Assembly: GCA_950097015.1 (NCBI GenBank)
Contig: CATNEN010000029.1
Coordinates: forward strand, 7,851,501 to 7,915,500
Direction: 5' to 3'
Source: Macrostomum hystrix
Lineage: Eukaryota; Platyhelminthes; Macrostomidae
DNA: 64,000 nucleotides
The notes under the pieces were generated by a model. The model had not been told where the DNA came from and made no database searches. It saw nothing but the letters and a program-made list of their open reading frames with translations. The position numbers and the translations under genes are program-made. How positions within the stretch are numbered: the first letter of the stretch is position 1; each line of letters starts with the position of its first letter. Below are positions 44,798-57,300 of this stretch, one piece after another.

Positions 44798-46350
44798 CGG
44801 ACCCTCTTCGTTCCAGCAATCCGAAGCTGCCCGTGGTGACCCACGTGCTACTCATTGCCGGTTTCTGTGCGCTGCTGTGGGCCCCGCTAACCGTCTGGGG
44901 CAACTCGCTAGCCGAGGACGAAGAGCTGACGGGTGAGTCACAGTGCGTCCCAATCAACCAATGTACCCTCGTTACAATGTGCCCACTATCTAGGTGGGAT
45001 TAGCGAGTAAGCCGACATTCGAGGATTGGGCTAATCAGGAACTTTACTCTGAAATGGACTCAGTCGTCGACTTTGTACTCCTGTAGTGACGCATCAGAGC
45101 ATTATCCTCACAGCTCACTAGTCGTGCTCAGTTGATCTCGTTCTGTTTTACGCATTTCAAAGGACGGACTAATTTTGAGATTGTAATCTACAAAAGAAAT
45201 CAAAAAAATCTTTGTGTCTTGTCAATTGAGACATTGTCTGGCGGCATTGCAGTTGAGGCACTAATGAGACAGCTTCAGCTGGCGACGTACCGGAAGCTGG
45301 TCCGAGTCGCGACCAAATTGACTTATTGCACCCTGTCTGCTCTTTCACCCATCTTAGGCATTCTGTCTAGTGGATTGAAGTGAAATACGGACTCAGACAA
45401 GCTTATAGCTCTCATTTGCAATGCAGATGGGAGTTTTACGTGCAATAGGGTCTAACCCTCACTGTCTAGCATAATCAGCTTTGTTGAAGCTCATCAGCGA
45501 ATATAGCGATCAATAATTCATTCATGTTATATCATTAAAAAACACGCATTACCGTTTCACTCGAAAGTCCGTTGAATGCTTGCACACAAGGAATTATCAG
45601 CTACTGGCGGTGTGACCAATTCTGCCCATTTCGCTGACTCCTGAGCACACACTCACACAGGTGTGTACATCTGCCCTGACTTTCTCATCATCAGGCAGTG
45701 TACACTCACTGTGCCTTGAAGGTTGGCGCTCAAGGGCGAAAATTTTCCGACAAGTCCCCAAGCCTTCTCTCCACGGCTGCACCTCAAATAAATGTGGTGC
45801 CACTCACCCCCCAATAGACACCTGAGGCTGTGTACAGCTGTTTAGTCCATGTACTGGTGGAGGCTGCCACAAGCATCAAAATTTCTACCCTACGAACTGA
45901 AGGACTAGCGAATAAAGTGTCTTGCTGAATTACACAAATTGTCTCCCTTGGACTGAGATTCGAACTCCCGATCTCTTTTTTAGAATTCCGAAGCCCCAAT
46001 AAATACTGGGCTTATTTACATTCTCATTGCTAGAATTTCGGTTGGTTGTGGCAGCCTCATTATCTTCAATACCTCGTTGCACCTGTAAATTTGGGTTCCG
46101 GAAAGGAAAGTGTTGCGGTGTGTTGAAGATTGAAGATGAAACTCAAGCAAACGCTCATCGCATTGCAGAGAAGCGAGGCGCCAAAGACGTGATCGCCTAC
46201 TTCCCCTGCTCATACGGCGGCATCCCGTACCCGGTGACCTGCGGCAGCGGCACGGGGCCCAGGATCTTCAAGTCGAAGAACAAATTTCTGGTCTGCGTGT
46301 GCCTCTGCCCGCCAGACAAGACCGGCCCGAATTGTGGGGGCAGCTCCTGA
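44798..46350 (+). CDS. Small secreted Cys-rich protein with EGF-like C-terminus (5' end missing)
   Basis: Two exons: 44798-44932 (acceptor ctcag|CG, donor GACGG|gtgagt) and 46169-46350 (acceptor ttgcag|AG), phase 1, stop TGA at 46348-46350. The joined reading is about 105 aa. Exon one encodes a strongly hydrophobic segment (VVTHVLLIAGFCALLWAPLT) that fits a signal peptide, then an acidic stretch EDEELTEKRG. The KR could be a propeptide cleavage site. The mature part has six cysteines ending in a CVCLCPPDKTGPNC pattern typical of the second half of an EGF-like module. I do not recognise the family. An initiator Met is not in these exons unless the AT-rich sequence at 44759 is exonic, so a short 5' exon is likely. 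A secreted ligand or gland product is inference. Confidence 0.62.
45610..45800 (-). mobile_element. SINE family B copy (head truncated)
   Basis: Minus orientation body: CCACATTTATTTGAGGTGCA, GGCTTGGGGACTTG, and the GTGTGAGTGTGTGCTCAGGA to GAAATGGGCAGAATTGG segment. Confidence 0.72.
45820..46000 (-). mobile_element. SINE family A copy (degenerate)
   Basis: Palindrome with two changes (TAGTCCATGTACTG, near 45843), AAAGTGTCTTGCTGAA and a head with GAGTTCGAATCTCAG near 45955. Confidence 0.6.
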
Positions 46351-46794
46351 TTGGCCAGACTGACCATGCCATGTACGGCTTCACTCTGACCCGACCAATA
46401 ACCGGCTGACTCCATCCCTATCGCCCTATAGGGAACAGATTACTCCCTTCAAAGGAGCTACTAAAAAACCACCAGTGTTTCTTAAAAAATGAAGCATGAC
46501 AAATACAAGGCGATGAAAATGAAGTTCAAATACATTTCAGGCTGCTACATGCACTAAAAGTACTGGGTGACAGCTTTGTTTTTTCTTGAGTCTCAACATA
46601 TATTGCGTATACTATAACAACTTCTACTTCACGGATGTAGAAAAGAAGATAAGGACAGAAATGCCCTTAGCCCAGGACCGCCAGTGTCACAACGAGATTG
46701 TAGCCCATTAGTTGGGCCTTCTGGACTTTCTAACCGAGAGTTCAGGAGTTCGAATGTCAGTCTAACGGAAAAAATTATATCTTTGAGCAGGGAT
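46351..46794. other. 3' flank of the small secreted-protein gene
   Basis: A further tRNA-like segment (CTAACCGAGAGTTCAGGAGT followed by TCGAATG) lies at about 46700-46760. No gene seen. Confidence 0.45.
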
Positions 46795-47075
46795 GGGTAT
46801 GGGTAGCTGCCTCTCGCATCAAGGTCCCTAAGTTCGATTCCGCGGCGAGGCCACATTTATTTATGGGGCGCAGCCGCGGAGAGAAGGCTTGGGGGATTGT
46901 CGTGCAATTTACGCCCTTGAGGGCCGACCTCCAATGCACAGTGAAGTGTGCACTGCTTGACGTTGAAAAGTCAGAGCGGATGTACACACCCCTGTGTGAG
47001 TGTGTGCCTGCGTACGGTATCTGTGTGCGTGTGTGCTCAGGAGTCAGGAGAAATGGGCAGAATTGCCTCTCTCGA
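46795..47075 (+). mobile_element. tRNA-derived SINE, family B copy
   Basis: The B box AGTTCGATTCC (46831-46841) is followed by CGCGGCGAGGCC, GGGGCGCAGCCGCGGAGAGA, ACGCCCTTGAGGGCCGACCT and the GTGTGTGCTCAGGAGTCAGG to GAAATGGGCAGAATTGCCTC end. The minisatellite starts immediately after this end. Confidence 0.8.
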
Positions 47076-47080
47076 CAGGC

Positions 47081-49214
47081 TCTCGAAGCTACAGTCTCTC
47101 AAAGCTACAGTCTCTCAAAGCTACAGTCTCTCAAAGCTACAGTCCTCTCAAAGCTACAGTCTCTCAAAGCTACAGTCTCTCAAAGCTACAGTCCTCTCAA
47201 AGCTACAGTCTCTCAAAGCTACAGTCCCTCAAAGCTACAGTCTCTCAAAGCTACAGTCCCTCAAAGCTACAGTCTCCTCAAAGCTACAGTCTCTCAAAGC
47301 TACAGTCTCTCAAAGCTACAGTCCTCTCAAAGCTACAGTCTCTCAAAGCTACAGTCTCTCAAAGCTACAGTCCCTCAAAGCTACAGTCCCTCAAAGCTAC
47401 AGTCTCTCAAAGCTATGCTGTCTCTCAAAGCTACAGTCTCTCAAAGCTACAGTCTCTCAAAGCTACAGTCCCTCAAAGCTACAGTCTCTCAAAGCTACAG
47501 TCTCTCAAAGCTACAGTCCCTCAAAGCTACAGTCCCTCAAAGCTACAGTCCCTCAAAGCTACAGTCTCTCAAAGCTACAGTCTCTCAAAGCTACAGTCTC
47601 TCAAAGCTGCTGTCTCTCAAAGCTGCAGTCAGTCTCTCAAAGCTACAGTCTCCTCAAAGCTACAGTCTCTCAAAGCTACAGTCCCTCAAAGCTACAGTCC
47701 TCAAAGCTACAGTCCTCTCAAAGCTACAGTCTCTCAAAGCTACAGTCTCTCAAAGCTACAGTCTCTCAAAGCTACAGTCTCTCAAGCTACAGTCCTCTCA
47801 AAGCTACAGTCTCTCAAAGCTACAGTCTCTCAAAGCTACAGTCTCTCAAAGCTACAGTCCCTCAAAGCTACAGTCCCTCAAAGCTACAGTCCCTCAAAGC
47901 TACAGTCTCTCAAAGCTACAGTCTCTCAAAGCTACAGTCTCTCAAAGCTAGCAGTCTCTCAAAGCTACAGTCTCTCAAAGCTACAGTCCTCTCAAAGCTA
48001 CAGTCTCTCAAGCTACAGTCTCTCAAAGCTACAGTCCCTCAAAGCTACAGTCCCTCAAAGCTACAGTCTCTCAAAGCTACAGTCTCTCAAAGCTACAGTC
48101 CTCTCAAAGCTACAGTCTCTCAAAGCTACAGTCTCTCAAAGCTACAGTCTCTCAAAGCTACAGTCTCTCAAAGCTACAGTCTCTCAAAGCTACAGTCTCT
48201 CAAAGCTACAGTCTCTCAAAGCTACAGTCTCTCAAAGCTACAGTCCCTCAAAGCTACAGTCTCTCAAAGCTACAGTCTCTCAAAGCTACAGTCTCTCAAA
48301 GCTACAGTCTCTCAAAGCTACAGTCTCTCAAAGCTACAGTCTCTCAAAGCTACAGTCTCTCAAAGCTACAGTCTCTCAAAGCTACAGTCTCTCAAAGCTA
48401 CAGTCTCTCAAAGCTACAGTCTCTCAAAGCTACAGTCTCTCAAAGCTACAGTCTCTCAAAGCTACAGTCTCTCAAAGCTACAGTCCCTCAAAGCTACAGT
48501 CCCTCAAAGCTACAGTCTCTCAAAGCTACAGTCTCTCAAAGCTACAGTCTCTCAAAGCTACAGTCTCTCAAAGCTACAGTCTCTCAAAGCTACAGTCTCT
48601 CAAAGCTACAGTCTCTCAAAGCTACCGTCTCTCAAAGCTACAGTCTCTCAAAGCTACAGTCTCTCAAAGCTACAGTCTCTCAAAGCTACAGTCTCTCAAA
48701 GCTACAGTCTCTCAAAGCTACAGTCTCTCAAAGCTACAGTCCCTCAAAGCTACAGTCTCTCAAAGCTACAGTCTCTCAAAGCTACAGTCTCTCAAAGCTA
48801 CAGTCTCTCAAAGCTACAGTCTCTCAAAGCTACAGTCTCTCAAAGCTACAGTCCCTCAAAGCTACAGTCTCTCAAAGCTACAGTCTCTCAAAGCTACAGT
48901 CTCTCAAAGCTACAGTCTCTCAAAGCTACAGTCTCTCAAAGCTACAGTCTCTCAAAGCTACAGTCCCTCAAAGCTACAGTCTCTCAAAGCTACAGTCCCT
49001 CAAAGCTACAGTCCCTCAAAGCTACAGACTCTCAAAGCTACAGTCTCTCAAAGCTACAGTCTCTCAAAGCTACAGTCTCTCGAAGCTACAGTCTCTCAAA
49101 GCTACAGTCTCTCAAAGCTACAGTCACTCAAAGCTACAGTCTCTCGAAGCTACAGTCTCTCAAAGCTACAGTCTCTCAAAGCTACAGTCACTCAAAGCTA
49201 CTGTCTCTCAAAGC
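47081..49214. repeat. 16-bp minisatellite, about 133 units
   Basis: Unit TCTCTCAAAGCTACAG. The left third (to about 48110) is full of variants (CCCTC, an extra C as in TCCTCTC, loss of one A). The right two thirds are almost perfect, apart from scattered CCC units, so expansion was most recent on the right. Starts where the SINE B copy ends. Confidence 0.97.
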
Positions 49215-50276
49215 AGCTGTTTCTGAAGGGCGACAAATTTAAAAGGCAGTTATTTATACAAAATTTTTTAGATTAATTGCTTGCTAGAGTTATTCGCAAT
49301 TACAGTGTTGTTTATTTAATAGAAGCTTTTATTTCACTCGAATGTCCAATAGATAAAGTTGCGCTGTTTACAGTAAAAAATCAGACAAGTTTCTACGAGC
49401 AGTTAAAAGTTTGGAATCGGAAGAGCAATGCACGAAACATTAATGAAAACTTTTAAAGCTTTCTTTCCTCTGAAAGCCGAGTTCGTTTCATGAGTTCGAT
49501 TTTGTCCCATTTTTTTGGAAACAGAATAGTCGGTTGTGTGTTTAAGTCGAACTCGCCAAACTGAACCATAAAAAAATTCCTGAGTCGCAAGCAAACAATT
49601 TAATACCCCGAAATCTAACTCTCATTTATAAGAAATCAGCGCCGTTTACAACAGACGCATTAAGTAAGTGCGTAAAAGCTTGTCTACACTACTGCGAGTA
49701 GAAATATAAGTCAATATCAATTAAAAGCGATACAAAAATAGGTTGTAACATACAGGAGCCAGTTAATTGACAAAAAAATCCAGTTCAGTGTAATATCCGC
49801 CATCAGCACATGCAGCCAAAAGTACACAAAGAACCGATTAGCAGAGGTTCAAAGAAAACTTTCTAGAATAATTCATCACATTTAAATACTCGGACAGATA
49901 GTTAGGCTTGTTGCAACAAGCGGACTTGCCGGTCGGCAGACCAGCTGGTAGCTGAGGCGAGGTGTATCATTGAGTTTCTAACTGTTTATATCTGTAGAAA
50001 AAAACAAAGGTGTATAAGAACTTGTTTTTTGCAAAAAAGCGCTACTCAAACCAGGTAACTGGTTTGCCCTTGAAAAAGTTAAAGTCAATAAGAAAATTTC
50101 CAAACTTTTTACTTATAATTTAAAAAACAAACTATCTCAGGAACAATATCCAGTCCTTGAAAGTGGGAAAAAATTTACGTCATAAAAATATGCTTGTATG
50201 TAACTTAAAAAATCAAATCACTATAAACTAGAGGTTCGACTAGAGACGAGCAAATAGTTGGATGAGCGTTCAAGCC
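49215..50276. other. 3' flank of the dynein gene, no other gene seen
   Basis: AT-rich. TTTATT motifs near 49313 and 49328 could be minus-strand poly(A) signals. No ORF with homology. Confidence 0.45.
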
Positions 50277-51323
50277 TCACACCTGCAGCAGGAGGGCGAC
50301 TCCGGCCAGAATCCAGCGCGATGGCTGGTCCTTGGTCTTCAGGTTGAAGGTCCACACAAAGGTGGGGCCGCGGGCCTTGGTCTTGTACACCGGGCAGGCA
50401 TAAGTGCCACGAAGCTCCAGTCGGTCGGTGGGCACCGCTCGGACGAATACAACCGGCAGCTCTGGCGCGATCTGCATCAGGGCCGCCTCGCGCACGCCGT
50501 GTCCAGCGTCCCACTGGGCGCCCTCCATAAACATGCCGTGCACGTAGGCGCCTTCGCGCGGAGCTCCGCCAACGTCGTCTCGGGTGCGCTTCGTGACGTC
50601 AACCTGTATGGCCATCTTGTCCAGCGGCCATTCGTTCTTGCGCGCCATCTGCTGCATGACGGCGGTGAGGAAGGACTGCGGATTAAACAGGCCGCCAAGC
50701 CAGACGCTCGGCGGCAGCTGGAAGTCGGAGGCCCAGATGTCGAGCTCGCGAACCCTCTGCTGGAGGTCTCCGAACCAGACGCCAAGCGGTTGCAGCGATG
50801 GATAGGCCTTTGCTGCCCAGGTGTCCGGCACCTGGTCCAGGAACAGCGCGCCGCCAAGGGCCTCCATCTGAGCTGTGATGGTCAGCTCACCCTTGAGTCC
50901 GAGCTCCAACGAGCGCAGGCTCGTGCGCATCTCGGACAGCAGAATGTTCATGCGTTCGCACTCCTGTAGAGCGACCACTGTGAATGGGGTCCGCTCCTCC
51001 GGCGCGATTTTGCCCAGCAGCTCAGGCATGAGGAAGGGCTCGGGCATTCGCTCAACTAGGTCTTCAAGGACGCTGCGAATCTTTTCATCGCGCGAGCTGG
51101 CCCCGGCACCGGCGGTGCCGGCGTCTCGCGGCTGCATCTCGAAGACGGTGCGAAACAGGTTGGCGGCAGTCTTGGTCAGGAACTCGACCTCGGCGTTCGG
51201 GTGTAGGCCATAAAGGTAAGGTGTCTCGGCGGGTAGTTTGTCATCAATGTAGGCCAGGTAGCCCTGGTAGTCTGACACTGGAGCTACCTGGAAGCCAGGT
51301 GCGAGCTCCATTTCACCTTCCAC
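50277..51323 (-). CDS. Dynein last exon: C-terminal domain
   Basis: Acceptor ctcacag|GTG; stop TGA at 50277-50279. [37 protein letters not shown] and [20 protein letters not shown]; 348 residues, no frameshift. Confidence 0.93.
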   Translation of the reverse strand: MEGEMELAPGFQVAPVSDYQGYLAYIDDKLPAETPYLYGLHPNAEVEFLTKTAANLFRTVFEMQPRDAGTAGAGASSRDEKIRSVLEDLVERMPEPFLMPELLGKIAPEERTPFTVVALQECERMNILLSEMRTSLRSLELGLKGELTITAQMEALGGALFLDQVPDTWAAKAYPSLQPLGVWFGDLQQRVRELDIWASDFQLPPSVWLGGLFNPQSFLTAVMQQMARKNEWPLDKMAIQVDVTKRTRDDVGGAPREGAYVHGMFMEGAQWDAGHGVREAALMQIAPELPVVFVRAVPTDRLELRGTYACPVYKTKARGPTFVWTFNLKTKDQPSRWILAGVALLLQV

Positions 51324-54300
51324 CTGTGAGCAGAGGAAACCAGTGGGAAAAAATTGTGTAATTTCACGATTTAGTCAAGATATTTTATCACACAAAACGG
51401 GAGTTTAGTTACAATTAGCGAGCTTAATAATCACTCTGAACAATGAGACGTCTTGAGCTTACCAAAGCCGGCTGCATGTAAGTCTCTAGATAGCTTCTAC
51501 ACAGCCGTCTGTCCCAATCGTCGGTGATGTGCCCACCGTACATAATTTCTCCGAATAAGTAGCGCAGATCTTCCCAGGGCACAGAAGCATTGGCTTCCAG
51601 GTAATTGTATAGAACGTCCACCGAGATGGTGAGATCGCCGTTGTTGAACGGGTAACTGCGGTTCCAGCCGATGGAGCCAAACTTTCGCCGCTCAGAGATG
51701 ACAGCGTGGAAGTAGCACAGCGAGAAAAGGATCGCATTGAATTCGACCTGCTTGCTGCACCGGTCCAGAGTGTCCTAGGAATGTTTCGTTAAAAAATCGT
51801 ATGAGAAATGTGCAAATACATGGAGCTCGAGGCAAATCTTATTGCATGGCATTCAGACTACCTTTAATCAAAATATCAGCTTACCTGATCGAACAATGCG
51901 AATGCCTTGTGAAGGTTTGCGTGCATTCCAGTTGGCGGCTCATTGGTGATCTTAATTGACGTCTCAAGGATGCCTTGAGGAATAATGTGGGATTCAGGCG
52001 TCGGCGACGGCTCCGCTGAGATGAAGACTCGGAACTCGACGTTCACTTCCGGATCCGGAAGCATACGCCTCAAGAATTTTGTCTAGAGTTGGCAGCCAGT
52101 TTTTCACTAGATGCACATTCTGCAGCACCACCCAGTGGCCCTGCCTGCTAGCCAGTTCCAGTGCGCGCTCAGCAACGACCTCTTGGCCCTGACCCAGCGA
52201 GATGTTGTGAAAGCGACCGTTGCCCTCTGTAAACTGTTTCTTGCGACCAAGGTTTTCAACCTCCTTCAGTGGGTCCACTCCTGGTGACAAGATGAAGAAG
52301 ATTGGCGTGGACGATGTCGACTCTTCAAACGACTTGGGGAAGTCGATAGGTCGGCCTTCAACATAGCGCGAGCCCATGCGGGTGGAGATGAAGTCCATCA
52401 TGGCGTAGGTCATGCGATCTGGTCGCAGGGCGCGCATGATGCACAGTTTCTGCAGAGCACTCTTGTTCTTCCACTCTTGCGGCAGCTTCTCGCGCTCGGG
52501 ACACTCGCTGGTGACAAAGGCCTTCCAGCGCTTTGCCGAGCCAATGATGTCGTTATCAAGGTTTTTGAATTCACCAGACTCTTGCATAGCCAGCGCCTTC
52601 ACACCGCCCCAGCCAGTACCGGTGATGAAGTCGACGGGCGACGAGAGACCAGTCATGATGGGGAAGCGCAGCAGGAAGTCTAGTTCCTGAGGGTCTATCT
52701 CGCTACCAAGCAGCATCACCTGAAGCGTCATCTGCGTCGTGAAGATTAGCTTGTCTCGCTCGAAAAAGACCTCGAGTTGTGTAAATCGTGACCAGGAATG
52801 TAATGCTCTCAAGCAGAATGCGGACGCGCTCCTCTTCGTCTTCAGTTTCTTCAGCTCGATCAATTGCATTATTAAATACAGTCTCAAACGCCTTCAATGA
52901 GAACTGGTACATCGGGTTGATCATCCAGAGGTCGTTCATGACAAAGAAAAGCATCGAAGCGCGAGCAGCGCATGGACGAAACTTCTCTCTTGCATTATTA
53001 ATATCAACCTCGGTTGCCTTCGAGATTTGTACTTTAGATTCGATCTCCAGGGCGGTGCGCTTATTGTTTTCAAGGTTCTCCACCAGTTCTACATCCCCAA
53101 GGAAGTTTTGCTGTGCAGCCGATAGTTTCGCTAGCAGCGCATCCTCAAGTCGCTTAAGTTCAATTTTAAACTCATTCTGATTGCGTGTCAGGTCCGATTT
53201 GAGCTCTTCGAGTTCCGGTTTCTCCTTGCGAACCACTGAGGCGAGCAACTGGTCTTCCAAGCCAATCCGGGTTACCGTAAAGTTGATGAGGGTGGTCTGC
53301 GCCTGGATCTCTGGCTTGAAGTGTGGGTTAGCCAGCTTAGTATGCAAAATTAGCCGGAAATTTTGATGATAGTCTATTTCTTTGTCACCGATTCGGATGG
53401 CACGACCGCGTTTGATAGTGTTGCGCCCGAGAAGTGGGTCCAGGACAGGGTCTATTTGTTCGCCAAGGTTTTCAATGAGAACTACCTCACCAGCACTTAT
53501 AGCTGACTCCACCGCGTCTAAATATTTTTTCTGGCCGATTCGTACGGCCCTTAGCTGAGAACCGTAGCGACGTTTTATCCACTGAACGCCTTGCAGCTGC
53601 GGGTCAACCATCAGCGGCCATCGCTCGCAAGTAGTCAAGACTGCGGCATTTTCGATCGACATCTGATCGCTTGGCAAGCCTTCATTGTTCCAGGTTGCCA
53701 CTTGGGCATCGTCTACAAGCAGCTTGATCGGGTCGAGACCTTCCGAGATTCGGATGGAGGTCCTTAGACTAGAAAGAAATGGAAGCCAGCGTTTTGACAG
53801 CAACTCAATGCGATAGTTCTTTGTGAAGTAGCCAACATAAGACACGTAAGCTGCGGTCACCAGGACGTCACCAGCAAGTGTCTCCTTGGTGCCGGTTAGG
53901 CGCTTAACTTCGCGGCCCCATCGCTCGTTTTCGCTGGCTAAACCATGGACAAGACGGTCAGCCAGTTCGATGGTTCTGGCAGTGGTCTCTGCCTCCTCTT
54001 GAACCTTACGCTTTTCCTCTTTGGCTCGGTCCAGTTCCTGATTCAGCGCATTCAAACTGGCTTGCAACTTGCCAACTTTTTGCTTAATGTTGTTTAAATT
54101 GTTGGTCAGCAGCTGCAGTTCCTTGCTGGCAGCTTCTAGAGCGTCTCTCTTTGGTTTGACTTCGCAGTAAACTTGATAGTACTTTATTATATTGATAACC
54201 CAAGCACACAGACCAGCAGCTGCAATGGACTTAGATTTCACTTGTTCTGGTTCGAAGCCCGGTTTATTAGTGTATTCCTTGACTGCTTTCAGACAGTTTT

Positions 54301-57300
54301 CGTGTATATTGTCCTTGTCATATGTGATGAGGCTCTCGAGGAACTGGTCAACTCTACCCATCATTACCTTGGCCGCCTTCCAACTACGATCGCGCGGTAT
54401 CTTTCCACTTTTAGCCATCAGGACCAGTACGGCGGCCGCTATACTAACGACAATCGGCGGCGGCGAAGTGAAAGACTTTAACTCCGTTAGGTTGTCGCGG
54501 TTCAGCGTGTTCAGCGCTGCTTCTGCCGCCTCAAGTGCGGGCAGGGCGCGCGACAGATCCTTTTGACAATCGTCCGTTTTAATTTTCACCTCAGCCTGTT
54601 TCTTTGATACCTTGTCCTCTTCTGCATCCGCCACAGCCTTTTCGTCTGCAACTCGCGCTGCGTCCTGATTCACCCTGGCTAGGATTTCATTGGCAGTCTG
54701 CTCCCTGGCAGCAACTTCAACCTCTTGCTCGGCAAGCTTTGTCTTGAGGTCGTCAACTTGCTCAGCAGTGGACTCTAGCTTTTTCAATCCGCTATCTAGA
54801 CGTGAGATAGCAGTTTCCAACTCGGAATCCTTTTTGTTAAGCAGGTTGCGATACAGCTGAATCTGTTCAAGGAATGACTTTGGAGTCGTGTAGTTGTATC
54901 GCTTCTCATTCAATCGGTACTGCTCGCTAGTCTCATTCACGGACTGGTGTGCGTAGGCCATAAACTCGGCCGTAGACTGTACCGTCTCTGGCGATAGCTG
55001 AGGCACTTCCGCCAGGAATCGCCTGGAAACAGAAACTAGCGCCTGCTGAGGCCATTCATGAAACCAGTCAATCGCTGTGTTATTGATCAGGGCAGGGAAC
55101 TTCCGACCTCGAATTCGCAGAGCGCTGCCAACAGGTGAAAAGCACAAAACAACCTTCAGTTTAAGCCGCACCTGGTCTATAAAAAAGCGCCAACAGTTTT
55201 CCTTGGTGTCCTGTAAGTTCATGCCTCGGACCTCGCCCTTGACGGCATTGCAAATCGACTCCAATTCGTCGTCGGCAAATAGGTCTGGAACTTCGCCAGA
55301 AGCAAGCATGTCGTTAACCAGAACCAGGAACTTCTCCTCGGCTATCTGTCCATCAGTGAGCAAGAACATTGTACGGATGCCCTTCTGGCCTGCCCGGACG
55401 TACAGCTGTGCGAGGTCGGCCCTCAGGTCAGCTATGCCGTAGCCCTTGCGCAGAGAGATCTGGAACACCTCCAGCGAAGTAAGGAAAGCTGCCAGGCGGG
55501 ATAGCGACTGCTTGCCAGAGCCACCGACGCCCACCAGGAGGGCGTTGCCTCTAGGCGACTCCAGAATTCGGCTGATGCGAAGGATGTGCGAGATGGCGTC
55601 CTCGAACAGCACTAGATTCATTGCTGCATTGATCTCATTGTACGAGTCCAGTGCTTCCGTCAGCACGTGCTCAATACTTGCGAGCGACTCCACGGCCTGA
55701 TATTTATCATCGCCCATGTGCTTAGCGAAGTGGCAAAATAGAAGAGGTCGACGGAATGCGGCCTCTTCTGACCCGGTGATGTAGTCGCTCAGCATCTTCT
55801 TCGCGACATCCTTGCTGATGCTCTGAAAATGTTTTGTCGATATAGCAACTACTGCTGGCAAAAAGTGTCATTGAACAAATCAAATATTACATTATACCTA
55901 CAAGTGGTGAACCATATGAATTACTTGCGTATTGCTAAAGAGAAAAGTTCTCCATTAATGCTTCTCATCGGTCCCTTTAATTGCTATCTGAATACTAAAT
56001 CCAACTCGATTTAGAACGAAAACAAATTTGCTTTCAGTGGTTTCTTGGCGCCTACCTGGTACTTAGCAATGTCTTCTGAGTCCACAAGCTTGTCACAATA
56101 GACCCTCTCGCACTCGTGCAACCACAATCGGATGAGGTCCATGCGGCCATGCAGGCAGTCCGGTTCGGCAAATAGCATGCCCTGGAACACAGCTGACAGG
56201 TCGCGCAGGTTGAATAGATAGTGAAACTTTACCGCGGTAGGCAGGAAATTCTGCAGCATTCGCTGATGCAGGCCAAGCGTAGCGTGAACGACGTCCTTGA
56301 CGGTCTGGAGACGTCTCACATCAGCCGGGAAGGTATCGCCAAGGTGCTGCGACAGAATGCTGGTGTAAATGGTCTCCAGTGCTTCGTGGCCTGGCAGCGA
56401 CATCGCCAAGACGGCGAAGTGACGTTGGAGGCGAGGATTTATGCTGAAGCTGCCAGCAGTAGGGTTCATGCAGGCCACATACTGCGTGTTGTGCACCTCC
56501 TTGAGCGAGATCTTCTGCCTGTCATACCAGTGCCCATAGTCCATGTGCTGCCTAATGAGGGCGTGAGGCTGCACAGTGAAGTACTTGTCCACTTCCGGCA
56601 TGTTCATGTCGTCGACAAAGTAGATCAGGCGACGGGTGCCCGGAGGCCCGAAATTCTTTCCCGATTTTTTCTCCAGCGGCTTCTCCAGCACTCGCTGCAG
56701 CATTTCCGAAGTGGTGTAGAAGTTGAAGGGCACGTTCGCAACCATGAAGTTGTCAGATGTCTCTACAAGTTCGCGCAGCTTCTCTTGCATTAGCACGGAC
56801 TTTCCAGTTCCAGCATTTCCGACTAGCATAACCGGGTAGCGCTTGGCGAGCAGCAGATCCAGCAGATACTTGATCCGCACCGTCTCTGCTGTGTGCACCA
56901 GAGTTGACTGCAGTGGTACGTCCGGGTCCAGCTCGAATTTAGGCACCCGCTTCGACCAAGGCTCAAAGCGCTTAGTTTCAAAGTCTAGGTAGACATCGAA
57001 TACGCCGTAGTCTTTTGCTACCTTTGGCATCTTGAATTCGTGAAGAAACCACTTGCTGAATTCGACTCGGTGATCGACCAGCTGCAATTTATTTTCAACA
57101 TTGTATTTTAAAACTAGCTGAAGTAAACGAATGTTGTACTGCCCACATTAAAAGTTCGGGCATGAAGCTGCCACTGATTTTGCCAGTAACTCAATCTAAT
57201 GTATGCAAAGTTCTTTGCATAATTCTGTACTTGTAATTTTAGCCCATGTATTCAAACTGATTAGCCCTGAATTGGAACCGAATAGCACACTTTACAACTA

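Larger units (their letters stand above)
44933..46168 (+). other. Intron of the small secreted-protein gene
   Basis: Contains a SINE B copy (45610-45800) and a SINE A copy (45820-46000) in tandem, both minus, the same order as at 35850-36245 reversed. Nothing else supported. Confidence 0.5.

Noticed and set aside
46863-49276. Reading frames of 360-765 codons on the plus strand (SLSKLQ repeats)
   Set aside because: Translation of the 16-bp minisatellite; open in all three frames for the same trivial reason, and starting inside a SINE.
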